Shown here one piece after another: positions 9,841-21,803 of a stretch of DNA of 64,000 nt (positions within the stretch are counted from its first letter, which is position 1; the number at the start of each line of letters is the position of its first letter). The translations under genes and the position numbers were made by a program. The notes beneath the pieces are model-generated. The model did not search any database. It was not told the origin of the DNA and saw only the letters and a program-made list of their open reading frames with translations. The stretch comes from Mycolicibacterium sphagni (GTDB lineage Bacteria; Actinomycetota; Actinomycetes; Mycobacteriales; Mycobacteriaceae): NCBI RefSeq assembly GCF_002250655.1, contig NZ_NOZR01000005.1:227217-291216 (forward strand). The letters are read 5' to 3'.

Positions 9841-10221
9841 ATGAACGAAACCCGGCGCGCACTTGGCATCTGTCTCGGCGCCATCGCCACCGGCCTGGCA
9901 TCGGCAGTGATCGCCGCCCCGATGGCAGCGGCCGCACCCGACTGCAGCAAGCCTGCCGTCGATGCCCAGGTCGCGCAGTCCCAGGGACAGATCCAGAGCT
10001 ACCTGAGCACCCATCCCGACGGTCAGAGGATGCTGATGACCGCCGCACTGCAGCCGCGTGCGCAGGCCTCAGCCACGCTGCAGGCCTACGCGCAGTCCAA
10101 CCCGCAGGAGTACCAGGAGTTCACCGCGCTCCTGGCCCCGCTGGGCACGCTGCAGAAGCAGTGCGGCGTTCAGGTCATCCCGCCGCAGTACCAGTGGGCG
10201 TTCGACCAGTTCGTCGGCTGA
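9841..10221 (+). CDS. Secreted hemophore-like heme-binding protein (MHB family)
   Basis: 126 aa with an N-terminal Sec signal peptide (MNETRRALGICLGAIATGL..., cleavage expected after AAAA in MAAAAPDC). The mature part is a small helical domain with two conserved cysteines (PDCSKP and KQCGVQ), HPDGQRML, and the C-terminal QYQWAFDQF, the pattern of mycobacterial hemophore-like proteins. These bind heme outside the membrane. The start is fixed by the Shine-Dalgarno GGGAGG at about 9827. A strong inverted repeat follows the stop. Confidence 0.85.
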   Translation: MNETRRALGICLGAIATGLASAVIAAPMAAAAPDCSKPAVDAQVAQSQGQIQSYLSTHPDGQRMLMTAALQPRAQASATLQAYAQSNPQEYQEFTALLAPLGTLQKQCGVQVIPPQYQWAFDQFVG

Positions 10222-10244
10222 GAAGCTAACGGATCTCAACTCAC

Positions 10245-10293
10245 CGGGTCAGCCCGGCTGTTGCGCCACCTTGCCGACAGCCGGGCTGACCCG
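10245..10293 (+). terminator. Perfect 17-bp inverted repeat between the hemophore and cyclase genes
   Basis: Arms at 10245-10261 and 10277-10293 are perfectly complementary over 17 bp (CGGGTCAGCCCGGCTGT and its complement) around a 15-nt loop. There is no U-tract, so it would be a mycobacterial hairpin terminator for the hemophore gene. The second arm ends in the G of the cyclase GTG start codon, so in any read-through transcript it would fold over the cyclase initiation site. Confidence 0.7.
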
Positions 10294-11918
10294 TGAATGA
10301 TCGAGTGAAGCCCGTACAGCTGACCCGCCGAGTCTTGGAATGGCTCACTCAGCAGAGCGCCCAGCGGCAGGCCACGCCAGAATATGGATCCTGGCTACTG
10401 GGACGGGTCTCGGAGAGTCAACGTCGCCGGCGCATCCGGATCCAGATCATTCTCACGGTGTTCGTGGTGGTCGCCAATCTGATCGGCGTCGCCGTCGCGA
10501 TGTCCGTCATCACGGTCGCGATCCCGGTACCCAATATTTTTGCCGGCCGCGCGCACGCGATCACATCCGTCATCGCCCCGACCTACGTCGTCGTCGCGGT
10601 GATCATCGGCTGGATCTGGGCGACCCGTCGCCTGCTGGACGCGCTGCGCTGGTCGATCGAGCAGCGCCCTCCCACGTCGCGCGATCGCCACAACACATTC
10701 CGCGCCCCGTGGCAGCTGACCGTTATTCCGCTGGTGCTCTGGGGTGTTGGCGCGGCACTGCTGACCACCCTCTACGGATTGGTCGATACGGCCTACATCC
10801 CCAAGATGTTGTTCGGCATCACGTTCAGCGGCATCGTGGTGTCGGCGAGCTGCTACTTCTTCACCGAGTTCGCGTTGCGGCCGGTGGCGGCCCAAGCACT
10901 CGAGTCCGCCATTCCCGACCATCGCGGCGGCCCGGGAGTGTTGGGCCGGACGATCATGGCCTGGGTGTTGGGATCCTGCGTGCCCGTCGTAGGGATCGCC
11001 CTGGTGGCAGCCTTCACCCTGACGCTGCGCAATATGACAGTGACCCAACTCGCCGTCGCCGTACTGCTATTAGCCGCTGCCGCAGCGATTTTCGGCTTCA
11101 TTCTGATCGTGATCGCCTCCTGGCTGATCGCCACGCCCGTTCAGGTCGTGCGGGCCGCGATGCAGCGCGTCGAAGACGGTGACCTCGACGCCCGTGTGGT
11201 GGTCTTCGACGGCACCGAACTCGGCGAACTGCAGCGCGGCTTCAACACGATGGTCGAGGGCCTCCGCGAGCGCGACCGCGTCCGGGATCTGTTCGGACGG
11301 CACGTCGGACGCGACGTGGCCCTGGCGGCTGAACAGCGCAACATCAACCTCGGCGGCGAGGAATGCCGCGCCGCGGTGCTGTTCGTCGACATCGTCGGAT
11401 CGACAGCGGTGGTGGGCAGCCGCCCGCCGGCGGAAGTCGTCGAACTGCTCAACCGGTTCTTCGCGGTCGTGGTCGACGAAGTCGAGCGCTGCGGTGGTCT
11501 CGTCAACAAGTTCGAAGGCGATGGCGCACTGGCGGTCTTCGGTGCGCCGGTAGCACAGGACCAGCCTGAAACGAACGCGCTTGCCGCCGCCCGGGCCATC
11601 GCTGGCCGCCTGCGCCGCGATGTCCCCGAGATCGCCGTCGGCATCGGGGTGGCTGCCGGCATCGTGGTGGCCGGCAATATCGGGTCGCATCACCGATTCG
11701 AGTACACCGTCATCGGGGATCCCGTCCACGAAGCATCGCGCCTGTGCGAAATGGCCAAGAAGACCGGTGCCGGCGTGCTCGCCTCCGCATGCGCCGTGGA
11801 AGCCTCCAACGCCGCCGAGCAACGCTTCTGGACGATCGATGACGAGGTCGTTCTGCGCGGGCGCACAACGCCGACCCGGCTGGCCGTTCCCTCGAAGACC
11901 CTGACACCGTCGGAATGA
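10293..11918 (+). CDS. Membrane-bound class III adenylate/guanylate cyclase with HAMP domain
   Basis: 541 aa. Six hydrophobic segments (about 50-75, 88-110, 140-162, 170-192, 219-245, 253-278) lead into a HAMP linker (279-331) and a C-terminal class III cyclase domain (about 357-520), the architecture of the Rv1318c-Rv1320c group. Metal-binding Asp366 (FVDIVGST) and Asp410, base-selecting Lys406 (NKFEGD) and Asp476 are present. The transition-state pair normally Asn...Arg is His479...Arg483 (GDPVHEASRL), so the Asn is replaced. It probably makes cAMP in response to a membrane signal. The GTG start at 10293 lies in a hairpin arm. Confidence 0.88.
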   Translation: MNDRVKPVQLTRRVLEWLTQQSAQRQATPEYGSWLLGRVSESQRRRRIRIQIILTVFVVVANLIGVAVAMSVITVAIPVPNIFAGRAHAITSVIAPTYVVVAVIIGWIWATRRLLDALRWSIEQRPPTSRDRHNTFRAPWQLTVIPLVLWGVGAALLTTLYGLVDTAYIPKMLFGITFSGIVVSASCYFFTEFALRPVAAQALESAIPDHRGGPGVLGRTIMAWVLGSCVPVVGIALVAAFTLTLRNMTVTQLAVAVLLLAAAAAIFGFILIVIASWLIATPVQVVRAAMQRVEDGDLDARVVVFDGTELGELQRGFNTMVEGLRERDRVRDLFGRHVGRDVALAAEQRNINLGGEECRAAVLFVDIVGSTAVVGSRPPAEVVELLNRFFAVVVDEVERCGGLVNKFEGDGALAVFGAPVAQDQPETNALAAARAIAGRLRRDVPEIAVGIGVAAGIVVAGNIGSHHRFEYTVIGDPVHEASRLCEMAKKTGAGVLASACAVEASNAAEQRFWTIDDEVVLRGRTTPTRLAVPSKTLTPSE

Positions 11919-11987
11919 TTCTCGTCCTGCGCTGCTTGTGAGAGTTGGCAATCACACGATTCGGCCAACACGCAACGGAGGAACCCG

Positions 11988-12731
11988 ATGACCACTCCCC
12001 TGGCCGGCAAGCGCGCATTGGTCACCGGCGGCTCCCGCGGTATTGGCGCCGAGATTGTGCGCCGCCTCGTCGCCGACGGTGCCGCGGTCGCGTTCACCTA
12101 TCAATCCTCGGTGCAGACTGCGCAGGCCTTGGTCGACGAACTGGTCGGCGCCGGCGGCTCGACGACCGCGATCCAGGCCGACAGCGCTGACTCCGCCGCG
12201 ATCACCGCGGCAGTCGAGCACACGGTCTCGACGCTGGGCGGTCTGGACATCCTGGTCAACAACGCCGGGATCGCCATTGCCGGCACAATAGAAGACTTTC
12301 CGCTGGAGGAGTTCGACCGGCTGATCGCAGTCAACGTGCGCGGTGTGTTCACCGCCATCCAGCGGGCGGTCCCGCACCTGGGCGCGGGCGGGCGGATCAT
12401 CACCATCGGCAGCGTGAACGCCGACCGGGTCCCGATGAACGGGTTGGCGGTGTACGCGCTGACCAAGGCAGCGGTCGCCGGGCTCACCCGCGGTCTGGTT
12501 CGCGAGCTCGGGCCGCGCGGTATCACCATCAACACGATTCAGCCCGGACCGGTGGCCACCGATATGAACCCCGAGGTGGGCGGGTTCTCCGATGAAGTGC
12601 GACCTTTCATCGCCGTCGGCCGTTACGGCCAGCCCCGCGATATCGCCAGTGCGGTGGCCTACCTGGCCTCACCGGAAGCCAGCTACGTCACCGGCGTGAC
12701 CTGGAACATCGACGGCGGTTTCGTCATCTAG
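11988..12731 (+). CDS. SDR-family oxidoreductase (3-oxoacyl-ACP reductase-like)
   Basis: 247 aa classical short-chain dehydrogenase. TGGSRGIG forms the NAD(P) site, LVNNAGIA the second cofactor motif, and YALTK gives catalytic Tyr and Lys, with Ser in ITIGSVNADRV. The C-terminus GVTWNIDGGFVI is typical of FabG-like enzymes. ATG at 11988 has a strong Shine-Dalgarno (GGAGG at 11979-11983). Substrate is unknown. It is convergent with metK, 51 bp apart. Confidence 0.88.
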   Translation: MTTPLAGKRALVTGGSRGIGAEIVRRLVADGAAVAFTYQSSVQTAQALVDELVGAGGSTTAIQADSADSAAITAAVEHTVSTLGGLDILVNNAGIAIAGTIEDFPLEEFDRLIAVNVRGVFTAIQRAVPHLGAGGRIITIGSVNADRVPMNGLAVYALTKAAVAGLTRGLVRELGPRGITINTIQPGPVATDMNPEVGGFSDEVRPFIAVGRYGQPRDIASAVAYLASPEASYVTGVTWNIDGGFVI

Positions 12732-12782
12732 AAGCCGCCGGTTCCCGCTGGACGACTACCGCTTCACGGGCGTAGTACGGAG

Positions 12783-13991
12783 CTAGACCGAGTTCTTGAG
12801 GTCGTCGACCTTGTCCAGGCGCTCCCACGGCAGGTCGATGTCGGTGCGGCCGAAGTGGCCGTACGCGGCCGTCGGCGCGTAGATGGGACGCAGCAGGTCG
12901 AGGTCCCGGACGATCGCGCCGGGCCGCAGGTCGAACACCGCGGTGATGGCCTTCTCGATGCGCGCCGGGTCGACGGTCTCAGACCCGAAGGTCTCGACGA
13001 ACAGGCCCACTGGGGCGGCCTTGCCGATGGCGTAGGCGACCTGCACCTCGATCCGCTCGGCCAGGCCGGCAGCGACGACGTTCTTGGCCACCCAGCGCAT
13101 CGCGTACGCGGCCGAGCGGTCCACCTTTGACGGATCCTTGCCGGAGAACGCACCACCGCCGTGGCGGGCCCAGCCGCCGTAGGTGTCGACAATGATCTTG
13201 CGGCCGGTCAGGCCGGCGTCACCCATCGGGCCGCCCAGCACGAACTTGCCGGTGGGATTCACCAGCAGCCGGAAGTCCGAGGTGTCCATCGAATCGTGGT
13301 TCAGGTCGGCCAGCACGGTATTGACGACCTTCTCCCGGATGTCCGGGGTCAAGGTGCCTTCCAGATCGATGCCTGCGGCGTGCTGCGTGGAGAGCACGAC
13401 GGTGTCCAGCCGTACCGGGGTGGTGCCGTCGTACTGCACGGTGACCTGGGTCTTGCCGTCTGGGCGAAGGTAGTCCAGCACGCCGGTCTTGCGCACCTCG
13501 GTCAGGCGGCGGGCCAGCCGGTGCGCCAGCGCGATCGGCAGCGGCATCAGCTCGGGGGTGTCCTTGATGGCATAGCCGAACATCAGACCCTGGTCGCCGG
13601 CGCCCTGCAGGTCCAGCGGATCGGCGCCGCCCTCGACGCGAGTCTCATGAGCGGTGTCCACACCCTGGGCGATATCGGGAGACTGGCGGCCGATGCCGAT
13701 GTTGACGCCCGCGGTCTCGCCGTCGAAGCCCTTCTCCGAGGAGTCGTAGCCGATGTCCAGGATGCGCTTGCGGACGATGTCGTTGATGTCGGCGAATGCT
13801 TCCTTGGCCGACGTCGTCACCTCGCCGATGACATGCACCTGGCCGGTGGTGACGGCCGTCTCGACCGCGACACGTGACTTGGGGTCGCCGGCCAGCAGCG
13901 CATCCAGGATCGAATCGCTGATGGCGTCACAGATCTTGTCGGGATGACCCTCGGTCACCGACTCACTGGTAAACAGCCGACCTGCGCTCAC
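12783..13991 (-). CDS. metK: S-adenosylmethionine synthetase
   Basis: 402 aa, making SAM from methionine and ATP. Signatures are [20 protein letters not shown] near the N-terminus, the hexapeptide-like [12 protein letters not shown], and the P-loop-like [22 protein letters not shown] start at 13991 with GGAAGGG upstream. It lies 118 bp after coaBC and probably has its own promoter in that gap. Confidence 0.96.
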   Translation of the reverse strand: MSAGRLFTSESVTEGHPDKICDAISDSILDALLAGDPKSRVAVETAVTTGQVHVIGEVTTSAKEAFADINDIVRKRILDIGYDSSEKGFDGETAGVNIGIGRQSPDIAQGVDTAHETRVEGGADPLDLQGAGDQGLMFGYAIKDTPELMPLPIALAHRLARRLTEVRKTGVLDYLRPDGKTQVTVQYDGTTPVRLDTVVLSTQHAAGIDLEGTLTPDIREKVVNTVLADLNHDSMDTSDFRLLVNPTGKFVLGGPMGDAGLTGRKIIVDTYGGWARHGGGAFSGKDPSKVDRSAAYAMRWVAKNVVAAGLAERIEVQVAYAIGKAAPVGLFVETFGSETVDPARIEKAITAVFDLRPGAIVRDLDLLRPIYAPTAAYGHFGRTDIDLPWERLDKVDDLKNSV

Positions 13992-14023
13992 GTTGTCATC
14001 CCTTCCAATACTTAGTTCTGCGA

Positions 14024-14029
14024 ATCATA
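14024..14029 (-). promoter_or_regulatory. Putative -10 element for metK
   Basis: Read on the minus strand the hexamer is TATGAT in the coaBC-metK gap, about 33 nt upstream of the metK GTG. A start of transcription about 7 nt downstream would give a leader of roughly 25 nt, too short for a SAM riboswitch. No convincing -35 was found. Confidence 0.4.
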
Positions 14030-14109
14030 TCCTCGCCCATACAGACCAAACCGGCACGGTACGGTCCGCGCAAGGCTTCCGCGCACTTTTCTTCCAATTG
14101 CCAGACCGG

Positions 14110-15354
14110 TCAGGCCTCGCGCCGCAGGAGCGTGGCGATCGCGTCCACGATACGACTTGCCATCAGAGTCTTCGATCCGTGTTCCAGTGCGGTCTCGGTG
14201 CCGTCGGCGCCCAGTAACCACCCGTCGTTACTGTCCACCTCGAACGCGCGGCCCTCACCGACGGCGTTGACCACGAGCAGATCACACCCCTTGCGGGCAA
14301 GCTTGGCTCGGGCGTGGAACAGCACGTCGCCTTCTGTGTCACCGGTCTCGGCGGCGAAGCCCACGATGGCCCGCATATTGGGCAGCTGCCCGTCGGCGCG
14401 CTGGCGCACCGCGCCGGCCAGCACATCGTCGGTGCGCACCAGCTCGATGGCGGGCGCCTCCACCACATCGGGTTTCTTCTTGATCTTGCTGGCTTCCACG
14501 TGTGCGGGCCGGAAGTCGGCTACCGCGGCGGCCATGACCAGCACATGCGCGTCGGGTGCGTGCTTGGTGACCGCCTCCTGCAGCTGCGCCGCCGAGGTGA
14601 TATTCAGGACGTGCACACCAGCGGGTTCGGCGAGCCCGGCGGTGTTGCCGGCGATCAGGGTGACGTCGGCGCCGCGCTGGGCGGCCACCCGTGCCACCGC
14701 GTAACCCTGCTTCCCGGAGCTGCGGTTGCCGATGAAGCGGACCGGGTCGATCGCCTCGCGGGTGCCACCGGCGCTCACCAGCAGCTTGACGCCATTCAGG
14801 TCGTGTGGCAGTGCATCGGAACGGGCCAGCAGCAGCTCGGCGAAGGTGGTGATTTCCTCCGGCTCGGGCAACCGTCCCGGGCCGGTGTCGGCGCCGGTGA
14901 GACGCCCGGAGGCGGGTTCGAGGACGACCACGCCCCGGTTACGCAGGGTCGCGACGTTCTCGACGGTGGCCGGGTGCCACCACATCTCGGTGTGCATGGC
15001 CGGCGCGAACAACACCGGGCAGCGGGCCGTCAGCAGTGTCGCGGTCAGCAGGTCGTCGGCGCGGCCGGCGACGGCACGGGCCAGCAGGTCGGCGGTGGCC
15101 GGAGCGACGACGACGAGGTCGGCTTCCTGGCCGAGCCGGACGTGCGGGACTTCGTCGACGTCCTCGAATACACCGGTGCGGACCGGATGTCCCGACAGCG
15201 CCTCGAATGTGGCGGCGCCGACGAACCGCAATGCCGACTCGGTGGGCACGACGCGGACGTCATGCCCAGCCTCGCTGAGCTGGCGGACCACCGAGCACGC
15301 CTTGTATGCGGCGATGCCTCCGGCGACGCCGACGATGATCCGCTTGCGGTTCAT
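14110..15354 (-). CDS. coaBC: Bifunctional phosphopantothenoylcysteine decarboxylase/synthetase
   Basis: 414 aa, performing two coenzyme A steps: CTP-dependent ligation of cysteine to 4'-phosphopantothenate (CoaB) and FMN-dependent decarboxylation (CoaC). The N-terminal CoaC flavoprotein domain has GVAGGIAAYKA, APATADLLARA and PAMHTEMWWHPAT; the C-terminal CoaB domain has SAGGTREAIDPVRFIGNRSSG and KIKKKP. The start is the ATG at 15354, preceded by an in-frame TTG, 22 bp after rpoZ. Confidence 0.94.
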   Translation of the reverse strand: MNRKRIIVGVAGGIAAYKACSVVRQLSEAGHDVRVVPTESALRFVGAATFEALSGHPVRTGVFEDVDEVPHVRLGQEADLVVVAPATADLLARAVAGRADDLLTATLLTARCPVLFAPAMHTEMWWHPATVENVATLRNRGVVVLEPASGRLTGADTGPGRLPEPEEITTFAELLLARSDALPHDLNGVKLLVSAGGTREAIDPVRFIGNRSSGKQGYAVARVAAQRGADVTLIAGNTAGLAEPAGVHVLNITSAAQLQEAVTKHAPDAHVLVMAAAVADFRPAHVEASKIKKKPDVVEAPAIELVRTDDVLAGAVRQRADGQLPNMRAIVGFAAETGDTEGDVLFHARAKLARKGCDLLVVNAVGEGRAFEVDSNDGWLLGADGTETALEHGSKTLMASRIVDAIATLLRREA

Positions 15355-15376
15355 CAACTAGCCCGGGCTTGGTGAG

Positions 15377-15679
15377 CTACTCGCCTTCGGTGTGCTCGAG
15401 CAGGTCGCCGTGGATCTCGCGGAGCGCGATCGACAGCGGCTTCTCCTGCAGGCCAGGCTCGACCAGCGGGCCGACGTATTCGAGGATGCCGTCGCCGAGC
15501 TGGTTGTAATAGTCGTTGATCTGGCGGGCACGCTTGGCGGCGTAGATCACCAGCGCGTACTTGCTCGACACCCGGTCCAGCAGCTCGTCGATAGGCGGGT
15601 TGGTGATGCCCAAAGGCGTGTCATAGGCGGTTGCGGCACCCGGGGCCGGATCGTAGTGATCCGTGCTGGCTTGCGTCAC
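15377..15679 (-). CDS. rpoZ: RNA polymerase omega subunit
   Basis: 100 aa. The conserved core is [31 protein letters not shown], which binds around the beta' C-terminus and assists RNA polymerase assembly. An N-terminal acidic/Ala-Pro extension is typical of mycobacteria. GTG start at 15679 with AGGAAGAAG upstream, placed between gmk and coaBC as in other mycobacteria. Confidence 0.95.
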   Translation of the reverse strand: MTQASTDHYDPAPGAATAYDTPLGITNPPIDELLDRVSSKYALVIYAAKRARQINDYYNQLGDGILEYVGPLVEPGLQEKPLSIALREIHGDLLEHTEGE

Positions 15680-15763
15680 GTAGAACTTCTTCCTGAGCGG
15701 ATGTACTGCTTCGAGTAGCAGATGCGGGTCTATATCGGGTAGCGAGTCGGGGTTGTCGACATC

Positions 15764-16387
15764 TCACGCCGGCTTTGGGGCGTTGCCCACCAGCAAGGAT
15801 ACCAATTCGGCACAGGCCGACTCCAATTGGCTGTTCACGACGACGACATCGAACCGGCCCTGAGCAGCCAGCTCAGCGCGGGCAGTGTCCAATCGGCGCG
15901 CCATCACCTCGGGGGTTTCGGTGCCCCGGCCGGTCAGGCGCTGTTCGAGCGCCTCCCAGCTGGGCGGCGCCAGGAACACGGTCACAACCTCGGGCATCGC
16001 CCGTTTGACGGCTTCGGCGCCGGCCAGGTCGACCTCGATCAGGACGGGCTGCCCTGAGGCCATCGCGTCGGCCACCGGGGCGGCCAGCGTGCCGGAGCGC
16101 TGCAGTCCGTTGTGGATCTCTGCCCATTCGAGCAGGTCGCCACAGTCGATCAACTGCTGAAACTGTTCGGGTGTGACGAAGTGGTAATCGACGCCGTCCA
16201 CCTCACCCGGGCGCCTGGCCCGGGTGGTTGCCGACACACTGAAATGCAGGTCGGGCACCCGCTCACGCAGGCATCCGACGATTGTCGACTTCCCTACCCC
16301 GGATGGCCCGGACAGCACCACCACTCGGCCATGGCCGCGGTGGTCGGGCGTCACGCCCGCGCTGTCCGGCCCTCCGCCGGCATTCAC
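15764..16387 (-). CDS. gmk: Guanylate kinase
   Basis: 207 aa, phosphorylating GMP to GDP. The P-loop is [11 protein letters not shown], followed by the GMP-binding region [21 protein letters not shown] and [12 protein letters not shown] start at 16387 lies 5 bp after the mihF stop, so the two are cotranscribed. The first 20 residues are a mycobacteria-type extension. Confidence 0.95.
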   Translation of the reverse strand: MNAGGGPDSAGVTPDHRGHGRVVVLSGPSGVGKSTIVGCLRERVPDLHFSVSATTRARRPGEVDGVDYHFVTPEQFQQLIDCGDLLEWAEIHNGLQRSGTLAAPVADAMASGQPVLIEVDLAGAEAVKRAMPEVVTVFLAPPSWEALEQRLTGRGTETPEVMARRLDTARAELAAQGRFDVVVVNSQLESACAELVSLLVGNAPKPA

Positions 16388-16392
16388 CGTCT

Positions 16393-16716
16393 CTAGTCGG
16401 CGGTGAAGTCGAACTTTTCCAGCAAGGCCTTGCGCTGCCGATCACCGAGGCCACGCAAGCGGCGCGTCGGGGCGATCTCCAGCTCGGTCATGATTTCCTG
16501 CGCCTTGACCTTGCCCACCTTGGGCAGGGCCTCCAGCAGTGCGGAAACCTTCATCTTGCCGAGAACCTCGTCGGTCTCAGCGTCCTTGAGCACCTGCTTG
16601 AGGTTGGTGCCGCCACGCTTGAGCCGATCCTTGAGCTCAGCTCGTGCACGACGCGCGGCAGCAGCCTTCTCCAACGCGGCTGCACGCTGCTCGTCGGTCA
16701 ACTGGGGAAGGGCCAC
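16393..16716 (-). CDS. mihF: Mycobacterial integration host factor
   Basis: 107 aa basic nucleoid-associated protein that bends DNA and is required for phage L5 integration in mycobacteria. An N-terminal long helix rich in Ala/Arg/Lys ([20 protein letters not shown]) is followed by the helix-two-turn-helix DNA-binding part ([17 protein letters not shown], then [18 protein letters not shown]). GTG start at 16716 preceded by GGAGGAACCC. It heads the gmk-rpoZ-coaBC string. Confidence 0.95.
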   Translation of the reverse strand: MALPQLTDEQRAAALEKAAAARRARAELKDRLKRGGTNLKQVLKDAETDEVLGKMKVSALLEALPKVGKVKAQEIMTELEIAPTRRLRGLGDRQRKALLEKFDFTAD

Positions 16717-17188
16717 GGGTTCCTCCGTCTCATCACGATCATTAATTTGCCTGGGCCGGGTACTTCAGCCAGCGACAGCGACCGTACCCACGCTCTCTGA
16801 CGAAATCTAACCCCACCCCCTGATTACCGGTGCAAACCCGCAGGATAAGGGTCAAGATCACGTTGTCTGGACAGCTGTCGGGACAACGTTCCGGCACACT
16901 GACGCAGCCGAGCAAAGCTCCAAAAAGTTGCCCAAAAAACGGGCCCCACCAGCGATGTCTTGGACAATCGCCGGGCCGCATCCCCGCCGCCGACGCACAT
17001 CACGGGCCGGACGGGGGCAAATTTCAGCTTTCAGGCAGGTCGCGGCGTGTCGGGCGTGTCGAGACGAGCCTTTGCGATCACTTACCGCACGCACAGCTGC
17101 GCGACAGATCTTGCATAGCCGAGCTATCTAACGTGGTCGATGTCGGGGTCGTGCAGTGCTGTTTTTCGAACCCTTGAAGGGACGTGTC
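16717..17188. other. Divergent intergenic region mihF / secreted Gly-rich gene
   Basis: 472 bp with no credible gene. It holds the mihF promoter on one side and that of the secreted protein on the other, a long operator-like palindrome (entered separately), and an A-rich patch near 16915-16942. Short open frames here have no plausible composition. Confidence 0.6.
16860..16889. promoter_or_regulatory. 30-bp near-perfect palindrome upstream of mihF
   Basis: Left arm ACGTTGTCTGGACAG (16860-16874) and right arm CTGTCGGGACAACGT (16875-16889) match as an inverted repeat at 13 of 15 positions with no spacer. It is 143 bp before the mihF start and 300 bp before the divergent secreted-protein gene. 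The symmetry suits a dimeric or tetrameric regulator site; the regulator is unknown. Confidence 0.55.
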
Positions 17189-17635
17189 ATGTCCATCACA
17201 AAGTCGACCCGTATCGCCGCCGTTGCGGTCGGGATCACGATCGCCGGGCTAACGGTGGGAGCGGCCCCCGCGCTCGCCGAACCTGGGCCAGGCGGTCAGT
17301 GCGGATTCCAGGGTTGCCAGGGACCCGGCCAGCGCGGCCCTGAGGGACCGGGTCAGGATCGCCGCGACCCCGGGCCGGCCGATTGGCGCGGCGGGCCTGG
17401 TGGCGGACCTAGCGGGCAGCAGTGGCGCGGCGGTGACGACCGCGGATGGCGCGGCGGTGACGACCGCGGCTGGCAGCCCGGCCCCCCGCCGCAAGATCTG
17501 GGCTGGCGCGGTATCGATCAGGGCCGCTGGGACCACCAACCGTTCAACTACGGCGGCAACTGGGTCAACCCGGTATTCGATCAGGGCAATCAGGCCTGGG
17601 GTTTCTGGCTGTTTGGCGTGTGGATCCCGCTGTAG
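17189..17635 (+). CDS. Small secreted Gly/Pro/Trp-rich protein
   Basis: 148 aa, not assigned to a named family. A signal peptide (residues 1-31, ending ALAEPG) is followed by a Gly/Pro-rich, cysteine-pair-containing segment (CGFQGC), then tandem copies of WRGGDDRG, and a C-terminal aromatic block (NYGGNWVNPVFDQGNQAWGFW) ending FGVWIPL. ATG at 17189 has GAAGGGA upstream. The tail resembles other small exported mycobacterial proteins of unknown role. It is convergent with pyrF, 9 bp apart. Confidence 0.75.
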   Translation: MSITKSTRIAAVAVGITIAGLTVGAAPALAEPGPGGQCGFQGCQGPGQRGPEGPGQDRRDPGPADWRGGPGGGPSGQQWRGGDDRGWRGGDDRGWQPGPPPQDLGWRGIDQGRWDHQPFNYGGNWVNPVFDQGNQAWGFWLFGVWIPL

Positions 17636-17644
17636 ATCCGGCAG

Positions 17645-18461
17645 TCAGGCGAGGTAGGCGACCGCTTCGCGTAGCTTCTCCCCTGCTCGCCGGACCGCGG
17701 CGACATCCGGTCCGGCGCGCAGGATTTCGCGCGACACCGCCGGCAAGAGCTGCCCGGGCCGAGCGCCTCCGAGGCCACCGAGCGCCTCGGGGCGTCCGCC
17801 CTGGGCACCCACGCCCGGCACCAGCACCGGCCCGCCAAGCTCGCTGAGGTCGGGCACCACGTCCAGCGTCGCGCCGATGACCACACCCACCGATCCCGGG
17901 TGCGGAGAAGCGGCGCGGTTGACGGCCGCGGCGTCGTCGACGATGGATTGCGCGACCGTGCGCCGGCCCGCGGTCGCCCGCTGCACCGAGGCACCTTCGG
18001 GGTTGGATGTAGCCGCCAGCACGAACACCCCGCGCCCGTTGACGGCGGCAAGATCCAAAAGTGGCTGCAGCGAACCGAATCCGAGATACGGCGAGGCAGT
18101 GACGGCGTCGGCGGCCAGCGGCCCGGTACCGGCCCACGCCTGGGCGTAGGCGGCCATCGTCGATCCGATATCGCCGCGTTTGGCGTCGGCGAGCACCAGG
18201 ACGCCGCTCGATCGAAGCGCGGCCATGGTGTTTTCCAGGACCGCGAAACCGGCTGAGCCGTAAGCCTCGAAGAACGCCACCTGTGGCTTGACGATGGCGA
18301 ATCCGGCGAAGGCCTGCACGCAGATGTCGCAAAACCGGGCCAGACCCTCGGTGCTGACGGGCAGATCCCAAGCCCGCAGCAGCTCCGGGTGCGGGTCGAT
18401 GCCCGGGCACAGCGGCCCGCGCTCGGCGATCGCGGCGGCCAGCCGGTCGCCGAACCCCGCC

Positions 18462-18469
<8 letters not shown>
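17645..18469 (-). CDS. pyrF: Orotidine 5'-phosphate decarboxylase
   Basis: 274 aa, last step of UMP synthesis. The catalytic motif is [13 protein letters not shown]; other family positions are [11 protein letters not shown] and [10 protein letters not shown]. This is the longer actinobacterial type of the enzyme. The start chosen is the ATG at 18469 ([10 protein letters not shown]), which overlaps the carB 3' end by 8 bp and is the final gene of the pyr operon. Confidence 0.95.

Positions 18470-21802
<3,333 letters not shown>

Positions 21803-21803
<1 letters not shown>

Noticed and set aside
13992..14109. Possible SAM riboswitch before metK
   Set aside because: The leader predicted from the TATGAT -10 is only about 25 nt, and no conserved riboswitch core is visible in the 118-bp gap.
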